Translations under genes and position numbers: made by a program
From: a bacterium
GTDB lineage: Bacteria; Myxococcota; UBA727; JAUIJE01
Assembly (NCBI GenBank): GCA_030431455.1
Contig: JAUIJE010000016.1
Span: 1-64,000, forward strand
Length of the DNA stretch: 64,000 nt
Reading direction: 5' to 3'
The notes under the pieces: model-generated
The model's input: only the letters and a program-made list of their open reading frames with translations
Told to the model about the DNA's origin: nothing
Databases searched by the model: none
Shown here: in pieces, positions 52,759 to 60,300 of the stretch
Layout of the letters: the number at the start of each line of letters is the position of its first letter
How positions within the stretch are numbered: the stretch's first letter is position 1

Positions 52759-53103
52759 ATGGCCAAAGACCGGCAGCACTACTACCACGCAGACGACCTC
52801 GGCGCCTTCGGCGACATCGGCAAGAACGCGCCTGACCTCGCCAAGAAGTTCTTTGATTGGTACGGCGCGGTGTTCGCGGAGGGCGCCCTCAGCGAACGCG
52901 AAAAGTCCCTCATCGCCCTCGCGGTCGCCCACGCGGTGCAATGCCCGTACTGCATCGACGCGTACTCGACCGACTGCCTCCAAAAGGGCGCCGACGCCGA
53001 CCAGATGACCGAAGCGGTGCACGTCGCCGCGGCCATTCGCGGGGGCGCGTCCCTCGTGCACGGCACCCAGATGCGCAATCACATCCACGCCAAGACCATG
53101 TGA
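52759..53103 (+). CDS. Arsenosugar-biosynthesis-associated AhpD/CMD-like protein
   Basis: A 114-residue carboxymuconolactone-decarboxylase/AhpD-fold protein. The redox pair lies in QCPYCIDAYS (Cys62, Cys65) and the sequence around HYYHADDLGAFGDIG and AEGALSEREKSLIALAVAHA matches my memory of the peroxidase-like family that accompanies ArsS. Its function in arsenosugar formation is unknown; thiol-disulfide chemistry is likely. It shares a transcript with the radical SAM gene upstream; arsS follows after 49 bp and has its own promoter. Confidence 0.82.
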   Translation: MAKDRQHYYHADDLGAFGDIGKNAPDLAKKFFDWYGAVFAEGALSEREKSLIALAVAHAVQCPYCIDAYSTDCLQKGADADQMTEAVHVAAAIRGGASLVHGTQMRNHIHAKTM

Positions 53104-53118
53104 TCACCCAGGTGATCA
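53101..53118. promoter_or_regulatory. Perfect 8-bp-arm palindrome upstream of arsS
   Basis: TGATCACCCAGGTGATCA begins at the stop codon of the AhpD-like gene and ends 22 bp before the -10 of arsS, just upstream of the -35 position. No consensus -35 is present, so an activator binding here is one option. It could also fold as a short 3' hairpin. Confidence 0.55.
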
Positions 53119-53140
53119 GCCCCCGTCCGCCCTCAGACGC

Positions 53141-53146
53141 TAGGAT
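53141..53146 (+). promoter_or_regulatory. -10 element of arsS, leaderless arrangement
   Basis: TAGGAT, six nucleotides, ATG 53153. No ribosome binding site. Confidence 0.5.
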
Positions 53147-53152
53147 GCCTTC

Positions 53153-54190
53153 ATGGCTTTGACCCTTCTGTCGCAACGTCACCCCTTGGCCTCGGCCGCG
53201 AGCCAGCGCCGCACCCTCGACCAGGTGCCGGTGCCGGTCACGTTCGACCAGGCCATCGCCGACACCCCGCTCAAGGTGCTCCGCGCCACCGGCATCGACA
53301 TCCTGCAAATCAACGTGGGCAAGCAGTGCAACCAGGCCTGCGCCCACTGTCACGTCGACGCCGGGCCCGACCGCAAAGAGGTCATGCCCGACGACGTGAT
53401 GGACGCGGTGTTGCGCGTCCTCGAGGGCGGACGGTTCTCGACCTTGGACATCACCGGGGGGGCGCCCGAGATGCACCCCCGGTTCAAGGATTTGGTCCAG
53501 GCCGGGCGCCAACAGGGCGTGCGCGTCATCGACCGCTGCAACCTCACCATCCTCACCACCAACAAACACGCCCAGCTCCACGAGTTCCTCGCCGCGCAGG
53601 GCGTGGACGTGGTGGCCTCGCTGCCCCATCACGGGCAGGACTTCACCGATCGCCAGCGGGGCGGCGGGGTGTACGAAAAATCCATCGAGGCCCTGAAGAA
53701 GCTCAACGCGGTGGGCTACGGGCGGCCCGGCAGTGGGCTTTCATTGACATTGGTGACCAACCCCGTCGGGGCGTTCTTGCCCGCGAGCCAGGCTGCCCTC
53801 GAGGCGGACTTCCGGCGCAACCTCAAACGCAAACACGACATCGAGTTCACCGACCTCATCTGCATCACCAACCTCCCCATCAGCCGCTACCTCGAGTGGC
53901 TGCAACAAAGCGGCAACCTCGAGACGTACATGGAAAAGCTCGTGGGGGCGTTCAACCCCGCCGCGGCCGAGGGGGTCATGTGCCGCAACACCATCAGCGT
54001 GGGCTGGGACGGCACCCTGTTCGACTGTGACTTCAACCAGATGCTTGAAATGCCATTGCACGACGAGTACCCGCAGACGGTGTTCGACTTCGAGCAGGCG
54101 GTGCTCGACGACCGCCGCATCGTGGTCGGCCCCCACTGCTTCGGGTGCACCGCGGGGCAGGGCAGCTCCTGCGGGGGCGCCACCGCCTAG
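53153..54190 (+). CDS. arsS: Arsenosugar biosynthesis radical SAM protein ArsS
   Basis: ArsS-type radical SAM enzyme, which adds the SAM-derived adenosyl group to dimethylarsenic on the route to arsenosugars. The 345-residue protein has LQINVGKQCNQACAHCHVDA (cluster Cys59, Cys63, Cys66), DITGGAPEMHP, DRCNLTIL and the C-terminal Cys-rich CFGCTAGQGSSCGG, all typical of the family. arsM, the arsenite methyltransferase that supplies the substrate, is not in the window. Own promoter, with a palindrome upstream; a two-part hairpin follows the stop codon. Confidence 0.9.
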   Translation: MALTLLSQRHPLASAASQRRTLDQVPVPVTFDQAIADTPLKVLRATGIDILQINVGKQCNQACAHCHVDAGPDRKEVMPDDVMDAVLRVLEGGRFSTLDITGGAPEMHPRFKDLVQAGRQQGVRVIDRCNLTILTTNKHAQLHEFLAAQGVDVVASLPHHGQDFTDRQRGGGVYEKSIEALKKLNAVGYGRPGSGLSLTLVTNPVGAFLPASQAALEADFRRNLKRKHDIEFTDLICITNLPISRYLEWLQQSGNLETYMEKLVGAFNPAAAEGVMCRNTISVGWDGTLFDCDFNQMLEMPLHDEYPQTVFDFEQAVLDDRRIVVGPHCFGCTAGQGSSCGGATA

Positions 54191-54191
54191 A

Positions 54192-54241
54192 GCACGTCTC
54201 AAAATCCCCGCGGAATACAAGGTCCGCGTTTTGAGATGCGC
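54192..54241. terminator. Two-part hairpin between convergent genes
   Basis: Outer stem GCACGTCTCAAAA (54192-54204) with TTTTGAGATGCGC (54229-54241), one mismatch and one G-T pair; inner stem CGCGGA/TCCGCG (54209-54214, 54223-54228) with an 8-nt loop. It fills the gap between the arsS stop and the nucleotidyltransferase stop. No T-tract follows, so termination is inferred from position. Confidence 0.5.
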
Positions 54242-54248
54242 GAGGTGC

Positions 54249-55223
54249 CTAGCCGGCCGAACGGTGGCGCAGAGCGGCCAGGGCCTGGACCCCCGCGGCG
54301 GCTTCTGCCGCGGCCACCCCCCACCCCTCCGGGCGCGCGCACCAGGTCAGAACGTCGTTGGCCAGGACCGATTCCATCAGCCAACCGGGGTGCTCGTCGT
54401 CGTGCGGCCGCCGCCGTTGGGCCGGGAGCCAAATCACCCGGTAGAACCACGTCCGGGCCGCCGCCGCCGCGTCCAGGTCTTCGCCTGCGTCGAGCTTGCG
54501 CGCCCATGCGGTGGGGCGCGCGGGGTCAAACGCACCGATCACGTCGCGCAGACCAGCCTCGACCGACCGCGCGAGGACGGCCGCCCGTTCCCCCAGACGC
54601 GCCGTCGCCCATTCACGCACGTCCACATCGGCCCACCCATGGACGCGGCGATGCGCGGCCATGCCCTCGGGTCCGAGGATGTCCGCGCCTTCCCGCCACT
54701 TCATCGACCGGCGCGCACCGCGGGCCAACATCGTATCCAATGCCCATGCATCTGTCGCTGCCCGCCAGGCCAGGGTGCGGGCCAGGTCTGAACCGGCGGC
54801 GTCGGCCGCGGCCAAGTGCGCCTGGACGCGCGGTTGCGTTTCGGTTCGGGCCGCGGTCAAGAGCGTGCGCTGTTTGGCCTGGGCCAGGGCCTGGGCGTCG
54901 GCCAAGACCCCGGTGGGGTCGTCGAGGACCACCAGGTGTTCGGCCTCGATGGTGGCGAGGTGGGTCAGGTCGAGCAGGAGATGGCCCGACTCAAAAAAGC
55001 ACGTCGCGGGCACGCCCTCGAGGACAAAGTCGAGCGGGGCCCGGGACCGGGGGACCAGGGCGAGCAGGTCGAGGTCTGACCCCGGGGTGGCATCCCCCCG
55101 CGCGGCCGAGCCGGTGACGGCCAACCCCTGCACGTCGTCGCCGAGGAGGGGGCGGGCCTTTTCGGCCAGCGCCCGCAGCGCGAGGGCGGAGGTGCTGGTG
55201 GGCTCAGCTCTGGGGCGGGACAA
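54249..55223 (-). CDS. Nucleotidyltransferase-domain protein
   Basis: About 324 residues. The N-terminal domain has the Pol-beta-type signature GSAARGD followed by GSDLDLLALV, giving the metal-binding DxD. The remaining 200 residues are helical (WRAATDAWALDTMLARGARR), as in the kanamycin-nucleotidyltransferase/HEPN-containing families. Substrate unknown: antibiotic, nucleic acid or protein. The start is uncertain; TTG 55223 is the most plausible codon and gives a 20-bp overlap with the EF-hand gene upstream, suggesting coupling. Confidence 0.65.
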   Translation of the reverse strand: MSRPRAEPTSTSALALRALAEKARPLLGDDVQGLAVTGSAARGDATPGSDLDLLALVPRSRAPLDFVLEGVPATCFFESGHLLLDLTHLATIEAEHLVVLDDPTGVLADAQALAQAKQRTLLTAARTETQPRVQAHLAAADAAGSDLARTLAWRAATDAWALDTMLARGARRSMKWREGADILGPEGMAAHRRVHGWADVDVREWATARLGERAAVLARSVEAGLRDVIGAFDPARPTAWARKLDAGEDLDAAAAARTWFYRVIWLPAQRRRPHDDEHPGWLMESVLANDVLTWCARPEGWGVAAAEAAAGVQALAALRHRSAG

Positions 55224-56106
55224 AGCGATAGCCCTGTCCGCGGGATTGGGACGGGTCCGCGAGGTCGCCCCCGTCGAGCCAGGCCTCGAGGAACGACTGG
55301 CCGAGCTTGGCTTCGAGCCTTTGGGCGGTCTGCGCGGCGTACCCCGCGAGGTCGGCCGTGCCCACCAACCGGGCGATCTCGCCGTCGTCGAGATGGTTGG
55401 CTTTGCCGCCGAACAGGCGCGTCCAGAAGCTGTCGTCGGCCTTGTCGAGGATGCGCGCGGCATCGCCCCGGTCGTCGATGCGGGCCTCGACGAGGGCGTC
55501 GCGCAAAAACCACAGGGCGGCGGCTTGGCCCTCGGCGCTCTGCACTTGGCGCGACACCGCAGACTTCACCGTGGCGTGGAGCGCGCGGCGGGTGGACATC
55601 TCGTGTTCGGCCCGCGGGCTTTGGGAAAGCCAGGTGGACAACGCCTTCTCGAAGTCCGCGCGGCTGCCGAGAACGATCGCGTCGGCCAGACCCGCGGCCT
55701 GGCTGGCGCCGATTTGGTCACGAGCGGACAAGACCTCCGCCCGGTCGAGGCGGCCGTCCTGGTTGGTGTCCGCCGCGGACAACGCCGCCTTGGCGTCGAT
55801 GAGCGCGCCCATCACGCTCTTGACCTCGTGGGCGGCGAGAGCGTCGGGGGCGGCGTGCGTCGGTTCGTACGAGCTCCCGTCCGCGCTCAGGCGCTGGCCG
55901 ACGACGCGGCGGTAGTCGTGCTGCACCCGCTCGAACGCGGCCGCGAGGGCCGGGTCATCGGCGGCGGCCACGGATTGCTCGAGCGTGGCGGTGTCCACCG
56001 AGCCGTCGGCGGATTTGTTCTCGTCGACCATCTTGGCCAGTTGGTCGAGCTTGGCCTGGAGCTGGGTGACGTTGAGCTGTTGAAACTGTGGCTTCTGGAT
56101 CGGCAT
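55204..56106 (-). CDS. EF-hand-containing hypothetical protein
   Basis: A 300-residue helical protein without signal peptide. DTNQDGRLDRAE (about 145-156) is a canonical EF-hand calcium loop, and DENKSADGSVDTATLEQ near residue 40 may be a second, weaker one. The rest is alpha-helical and unfamiliar. The short N-terminus MPIQKPQFQQLN resembles the start of other proteins in this window that lack signal peptides. GAGGAG lies 6 nt before the ATG. Confidence 0.65.
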   Translation of the reverse strand: MPIQKPQFQQLNVTQLQAKLDQLAKMVDENKSADGSVDTATLEQSVAAADDPALAAAFERVQHDYRRVVGQRLSADGSSYEPTHAAPDALAAHEVKSVMGALIDAKAALSAADTNQDGRLDRAEVLSARDQIGASQAAGLADAIVLGSRADFEKALSTWLSQSPRAEHEMSTRRALHATVKSAVSRQVQSAEGQAAALWFLRDALVEARIDDRGDAARILDKADDSFWTRLFGGKANHLDDGEIARLVGTADLAGYAAQTAQRLEAKLGQSFLEAWLDGGDLADPSQSRGQGYRFVPPQS

Positions 56107-56282
56107 GAACGGCTCCTCACCGGGGATGTCCTCTGTGTAGCGCGGTGGGCGCGGTTTTGGCATCGGGCGGCGCGGGTGAGGCCCGGTTGGCGCCAGAGGG
56201 CGCGGATCGGATCCCGGTCTGAATCCTCCCCCGCGCGGTTTGGCTCTCCCGGGTGAGCGCAACCAGCGCCCAGGAGGACGTC

Positions 56283-56489
56283 ATGAACCTGTTTCCCCGC
56301 AACGAACACACCGTCGACCGCGCGCTCCGCGTCGTGGTTGGTCTGGTCGCCTTGTCCTTGGTATTCGTCGGGCCGCAAACCCTGTGGGGGCTGGTCGGCA
56401 TCGTGCCCTTGGCCACCGGGCTGCTCGGCAGCTGCCCCATCTACACCTTGCTCGGGACGGGGACATGTCCGGTGAAGGCCAAGAGCTGA
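56283..56489 (+). CDS. DUF2892 (YgaP-like) small membrane protein
   Basis: A 68-residue two-helix membrane protein. NEHTVDRALRVVVG, the first helix, and GLLGSCPIYTLLG before the end are the DUF2892 hallmarks. In other bacteria the domain is often linked to rhodanese or sulfur metabolism. AGGAGG lies 3-4 nt before the ATG. Overlaps the ECF sigma gene by 25 bp, so it leads the sigma/anti-sigma operon. Confidence 0.85.
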   Translation: MNLFPRNEHTVDRALRVVVGLVALSLVFVGPQTLWGLVGIVPLATGLLGSCPIYTLLGTGTCPVKAKS

Positions 56490-57055
56490 CCGACGAGACC
56501 TTGCTCGAGCGCGTGGCGGCACGAGACCGTCACGCGTTCGACGTGTTGGTCGCGCGGCACCAGGCGTCGTTGTTTCGCTTCGTGCGCGGCCTGTGCCGGA
56601 GCGAGGCCGACGCCGAGGACAGCCTGCAAGAGACGTTCGTGACCCTGTGGCGCCGTGGCACGCGTGACGACGCCGCGCCCATCGAACACGCGCGCGGCTA
56701 TCTCTTTCAGGTGGCGCGCCACGCCGCGTTTCGGCGGGGCCGGCGGCGGGCGGCCGAGCCCGCGACGTTCGAGGGTGAGCGCACCCTGGCCCAGTTGGGG
56801 GCCGAGGCGGGGTGGGGGCAGGCCGAGGTCAATCCCGAACGCTATGCACAATATCGCGAGTCCGCGGATGCGTTGGCGCGGGCCTTGGCCCGCCTGCGCG
56901 AGGACGAGCGGGAGGTGCTGGTGTTGCGCGACGTCGAGGGCCTGAGCGGCGATGAGACCGCGGAAGCCCTGGGCCTGTCCCGGGCCGCGATGAAAAGCCG
57001 GCTGCACCGCGCGCGGTTGCGGTTGATGGCAGAACTTCGGGAGGTGGCGCCATGA
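56465..57055 (+). CDS. ECF-type RNA polymerase sigma factor
   Basis: A 196-residue sigma-70 family ECF factor. Region 2 (about 25-90) has HQASLFRFVRGLCRSEADAE and DSLQETFVTLWR, which bind the core and -10; region 4 (about 135-190) has LREDEREVLVLRDVEGLSGD and AEALGLSRAAMKSRLHRARL, the -35 helix-turn-helix. Translation is coupled to the next gene, which encodes its anti-sigma factor. It likely responds to an envelope or redox signal; target promoters are not evident in the window. Confidence 0.92.
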   Translation: MSGEGQELTDETLLERVAARDRHAFDVLVARHQASLFRFVRGLCRSEADAEDSLQETFVTLWRRGTRDDAAPIEHARGYLFQVARHAAFRRGRRRAAEPATFEGERTLAQLGAEAGWGQAEVNPERYAQYRESADALARALARLREDEREVLVLRDVEGLSGDETAEALGLSRAAMKSRLHRARLRLMAELREVAP

Positions 57056-57303
57056 AAAACGATCGGCAGGAGGGCGGTTTGTGGTGTCACGAGGTGCTCG
57101 CCGACCTCGCGGACTACGTCGACGGGGAGCTGGACGACGCCCGGCGGGCGCAGGTCGAGGCCCACGTGGCCGCGTGTGACAACTGCGCCCGGTTCGGCGG
57201 GGCCTACGGCGAAATGGTGGCGAGCGTGTCGCGGGCAGCACCCGATGTGCCCGACCAGGTCGCGGACCGGTTGCGGCGCGCCCTCGACGAGCAGCTCGGC
57301 TGA
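57052..57303 (+). CDS. Zinc-binding anti-sigma factor (ZAS type)
   Basis: An 83-residue soluble anti-sigma factor with the HxxxCxxC zinc motif (His38, Cys42, Cys45 in HVAACDNC) plus Cys12/His13 near the N-terminus (WCHEVL). No membrane segment, so it would act in the cytoplasm, and redox release of zinc is possible as in RsrA. ATGA overlap with the sigma gene. Its stop abuts that of the convergent lipoprotein gene with no gap. Confidence 0.85.
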   Translation: MKNDRQEGGLWCHEVLADLADYVDGELDDARRAQVEAHVAACDNCARFGGAYGEMVASVSRAAPDVPDQVADRLRRALDEQLG

Positions 57304-59031
57304 TCAGCCGCCGACGTTCACACAGGTGCCTTCGTAGCAGAGCAAGGGCGCGCAGCAGTCGGCGTTGACGGTGCAGGCCCCACATGCGCCGTCGACGCAG
57401 GCTTGGTTGCCACAGTCCTGACACGTGTCGCAGGTCTCGTCCCCGTCGCCGTCCCCGTCGCCATCGCCGTCCCCGTCGCCGTCGCCGTCCCCGTCCCCGT
57501 CCCCGGGCCCGGGCTCGTCGCAGCTGTCCCCGGCGGAGAGCACGGCCCCGTCGTAATGCACGGTGAGGTCCCCGCTGGTCTGTACGCTTCGGGCAAAAAG
57601 ACCACCGAACAGTTCGACGTCCCCGGACGTGGTCAGCCCCCCTTCGCCCACGTACAGAAAGGCCCCGACGTGAACGTCGTCCGATAGCCCAATGCCACTG
57701 TTCGCGCCGGCATAGAAACGCACCGCGGCGGGGGCGAGGGGGCTGCCGATGGTCACCGAGCCCGAGGTCCCGATGGTCCCCGACACGAACACATCCAGCT
57801 CCGCGCCCGGGGCGGCGGTGAAGCTCAGGTTGGCCGAGGTCCCGATGTTGCCATCCACGATCAACACCACCCGCTCGGTGGCGACGATGGCCACCTCCTC
57901 TGACCCGTCGATCCCGCTCAGGCGGTAGACCCCGCAAGGCAGCTGGAGCAGGGTGGGGCTGCTCACCGCCCGCAGGGCGTCCGCGTCGAGCCCGATGGCT
58001 GCGTTGTCATTGTTCGGGTCGGCGTGGCTCTGCACGATCGCCTGGGTCGGCACCCGTTGCTCGTCTTCGCAATCGCAGGGGGGCGGGACGTTCACCGGCC
58101 CGCGCGCCACTTGGTTCTCGTCGATGCCGATCACGGTGGCCCCATCGGGCACGTGCAGGGTGCCCCCCACCGCCATCGGACTGGCCACCACGTTGCCATC
58201 GACAAACGCATCGAGCCCCACCTGCACCGCATCCGAGGACTGCAGCGCCCCGCCGCATTGCAGCTCGAGCCCCACGTCGAGCAGGGCGCTGGTGGACAGG
58301 CCCCCGGCCCCCGCGGTCCAGAGCGACCCGGACACCAGCACATCGTCGCTGGTCCCGATGAAGCCATTGCAGCCGACCCCGCCCCCGGCGCCCCCGGGGG
58401 CGTACGCCCCCGCTGCGCTGTCGAACGCGTCGACGTCGATGAGCCCGCTGGTGGTGATCTGGTCGCACGCGCACACCCCCCACCGGAACGCGACCTGCGC
58501 GATGTCGCCGGTGCACGCGCCCTCGGCCGCGCCGCCGCCCCCGAGGTCGATGAGCGGGCCGCCGGCGGGACATTGCGCGGGCCCGGGCCCGACCACCACC
58601 GCGGGCACACACGCGCCCTCGACGCATCCTTCGCCCATGTCGCAGGCGAGCCCGCAGCCGCTGCAGTGGTTGGCGTCGTGGGCGAGGTCGACGCAGGCCC
58701 CGTCGCAGGCGGTCAACGTGCCGGGGCAGGCATCGGCGCACCCGGTGCCGGCGCAGACCTGGTCCCCGCCACAGCTCACCCCACACCCGCCACAGTTGTC
58801 GGGGTCTCCGGCGATCGGCGTACACACCCCGCCGCACAATGCTTCATAGAGGCCGCACCCGTCGCCATCGCCATCCCCGTCGCCATCCCCGTCACCATCC
58901 CCATCCCCATCGCCATCGCCATCGCCATCGCCATCCCCATCGCCATCCCCGACGGGGTTGCCGCAGCTGCACCCGGGCAGGGCGCTCGAAGCCAAAAACA
59001 TCGCGAACAAGAACAGGCCAGGTCGGGTCAT
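57304..59031 (-). CDS. Surface lipoprotein with two Gly-Asp blocks and a beta-solenoid-like body
   Basis: A 575-residue lipoprotein. Signal peptide with lipobox (ALPGC), a Gly-Asp run of about 15 pairs, a Cys-rich region (about 60-125, C...GCGxxC units), then about 370 residues of short beta segments with repeating TSG/SGD turns (VSGTIGTSGSVTIGS; GEGGLTTSGDVELFGG; QTSGDLTVHYDG) that look like a beta-solenoid. A second Gly-Asp run precedes a final Cys-rich knot. ATG 59031 lies five nucleotides after TACGAT. Probably a surface or matrix protein. Confidence 0.78.
   Translation of the reverse strand: MTRPGLFLFAMFLASSALPGCSCGNPVGDGDGDGDGDGDGDGDGDGDGDGDGDGDGDGCGLYEALCGGVCTPIAGDPDNCGGCGVSCGGDQVCAGTGCADACPGTLTACDGACVDLAHDANHCSGCGLACDMGEGCVEGACVPAVVVGPGPAQCPAGGPLIDLGGGGAAEGACTGDIAQVAFRWGVCACDQITTSGLIDVDAFDSAAGAYAPGGAGGGVGCNGFIGTSDDVLVSGSLWTAGAGGLSTSALLDVGLELQCGGALQSSDAVQVGLDAFVDGNVVASPMAVGGTLHVPDGATVIGIDENQVARGPVNVPPPCDCEDEQRVPTQAIVQSHADPNNDNAAIGLDADALRAVSSPTLLQLPCGVYRLSGIDGSEEVAIVATERVVLIVDGNIGTSANLSFTAAPGAELDVFVSGTIGTSGSVTIGSPLAPAAVRFYAGANSGIGLSDDVHVGAFLYVGEGGLTTSGDVELFGGLFARSVQTSGDLTVHYDGAVLSAGDSCDEPGPGDGDGDGDGDGDGDGDGDGDGDETCDTCQDCGNQACVDGACGACTVNADCCAPLLCYEGTCVNVGG
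57437..57504. repeat. C-terminal GD-codon repeat
   Basis: Short run of GGN GAY codons on the minus strand, separating the solenoid-like body from the terminal Cys-rich knot. Confidence 0.85.
58859..58951. repeat. N-terminal GD-codon repeat
   Basis: About 15 Gly-Asp pairs (minus strand) right after the lipidated cysteine region; the hexamers are mostly GGCGAT and GGGGAT, a different mix from the block in the 29544 gene. Confidence 0.85.
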
Positions 59032-59036
59032 GACCC

Positions 59037-59042
59037 ATCGTA
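59037..59042 (-). promoter_or_regulatory. -10 element of the beta-solenoid lipoprotein gene, leaderless arrangement
   Basis: TACGAT on the minus strand, five nucleotides, ATG 59031; no ribosome binding site. Confidence 0.4.
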
Positions 59043-59139
59043 GCGGCAATGAAACTTCACAATCCACCAACACCCCCACAGCAGACCGGTTGCACAGTGA
59101 ATCCTGTTGGCCCCTCACAACCCGCCAACGGAGGACCCG

Positions 59140-59613
59140 ATGAAAAACACGCTCCGCAACAAACGTTCGCTGGCCATCTTGGCCGTCTTGGCCGTCTCCG
59201 CCGTCACCGCCACCGCCGCATTGGCCCGCCCCTTCTTCATGGGGGGCCACGGCGATCACTCGCCCGAAAAAATGCAAAAGCGCGTGCTCTGGATGGTCGA
59301 GGACACCCTGGACGACCTCGACGCCACCGACGCGCAGCAGGCCGAGGTCGAGGGCATTGTCAAACGCGCCATGGCCGACCTCGCGCCGCTTCACCAGGGC
59401 AAAGAGAAAGCCCACGAGGTGCTCAAGGCCGAGTGGCAAAAAGACCAGCCCGACGAGCGGGTGATCGCCGCCCTGCTCGACGAGCAGGCCGCCACCCACC
59501 GCCAAGTTGCCGATCGCATCGCCGACGCCGCCCTGGAGATCCACGCGGTGCTCGACGCCGGGCAACGCACCCAGCTGCTCGAGCGGTTCGAACGCCACCG
59601 CGGCATGCACTGA
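59140..59613 (+). CDS. Spy/CpxP-family periplasmic protein
   Basis: A 157-residue exported protein (signal peptide ending AALARP). The mature part is all helical: ALWMVEDTLDDLDATD-type first helix, then QQAEVEGIVKRAMADLAPLH and DAGQRTQLLERFERH, the LTxxQ-like pattern of Spy/CpxP/ZraP chaperones and metal sensors. GGAGG is well placed. It opens a cluster with a His-rich protein, response regulator and kinase; in enterobacteria the related proteins inhibit the CpxA kinase or buffer unfolded proteins and metals. Confidence 0.78.
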   Translation: MKNTLRNKRSLAILAVLAVSAVTATAALARPFFMGGHGDHSPEKMQKRVLWMVEDTLDDLDATDAQQAEVEGIVKRAMADLAPLHQGKEKAHEVLKAEWQKDQPDERVIAALLDEQAATHRQVADRIADAALEIHAVLDAGQRTQLLERFERHRGMH

Positions 59614-59618
59614 CCCCC

Positions 59619-59654
59619 GAAGCGGTCCTGGGCCCGCCGGTCCAGGGCCGCTTC
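59619..59654 (+). terminator. Strong hairpin after the Spy-like gene
   Basis: GAAGCGG (59619-59625) pairs with CCGCTTC (59648-59654) and CCTGG with CCAGG inside, separated by one mismatch; loop of ten bases. No T-tract. It may act as a partial terminator that makes more Spy than downstream proteins, or protect the spy mRNA end. Confidence 0.55.
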
Positions 59655-59736
59655 ACACTTCTTCACCAAAGCGCACGAGCGTCTTGAAGATCCGTGACCA
59701 CGTTTTGGACACCACCCAAAAGAAAGGAACCACATC

Positions 59737-60258
59737 ATGATTGGACTCTTCATCGGCCTCGGCGTCGGCGTGCTCATCGGCAAAGCGGCCATGCGCCACC
59801 GGCAGGTTGCGGGCTTCGGCGGTTGGGGCCGCCGTCACCACGGCTGGCGTCGCCACCATGGCGGCTGTCACCACGGCCACCGCGGCCACCACGGGTTCGA
59901 TGGCCCGCCTCCGCCCCCGTTCGGCCGGCCCCCGTTTGACGACGACGGGCCCCGGTTTGGCTTCGGCCCGTTTGGCTTTTGGCGCGACGCGCCCCCCGCG
60001 GTGCGCACCGCGTTCAAAGACGCGGCCTACGAGGTCAAGCGGAACGCGCGGGACGCGCGTGGGGTGTTCGGCGACCTCGCCAACGCCTTCGAGCAGGAGA
60101 ACTTCAGCGTCGAGGAGATGGGCGAGAGCATCGAAACCGTGCGCAGCGCGGCGGAAGAGGCCGCGTCCGCGTTCGTGGGGGCCTTGGCCAAGGTGCACCC
60201 CGACCTGTCCCGGCGCGAGCGCGCGGAAATCGCAGATCTCCTGCGCCGGATGCGGTGA
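59737..60258 (+). CDS. His-rich membrane-anchored protein of the Cpx-like cluster
   Basis: A 173-residue protein with an N-terminal hydrophobic helix (MIGLFIGLGVGVLIGKAAM), a His/Gly-rich segment (HHGWRRHHGGCHHGHRGHHG) likely to bind metal ions, a Pro/Phe-rich stretch, and a helical C-terminal domain (about 80-173) with Spy-like character. AAAGGA precedes the ATG. Placed between the Spy homologue and the two-component pair, it may be a metal-sensing accessory of that system. Confidence 0.65.
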   Translation: MIGLFIGLGVGVLIGKAAMRHRQVAGFGGWGRRHHGWRRHHGGCHHGHRGHHGFDGPPPPPFGRPPFDDDGPRFGFGPFGFWRDAPPAVRTAFKDAAYEVKRNARDARGVFGDLANAFEQENFSVEEMGESIETVRSAAEEAASAFVGALAKVHPDLSRRERAEIADLLRRMR

Positions 60259-60300
60259 GGCATGCCCGGGGTCGCGGCCGACCTTGATAACGTCGGGAGC

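Noticed and set aside
54187-54252. CTAG-flanked miniature transposable element around the arsS-end hairpin
   Set aside because: Both CTAG copies contain the stop codons of the flanking genes and the outer ends are not inverted repeats of each other; a terminator-like hairpin is the simpler reading. The shared core word is still reported as a finding.
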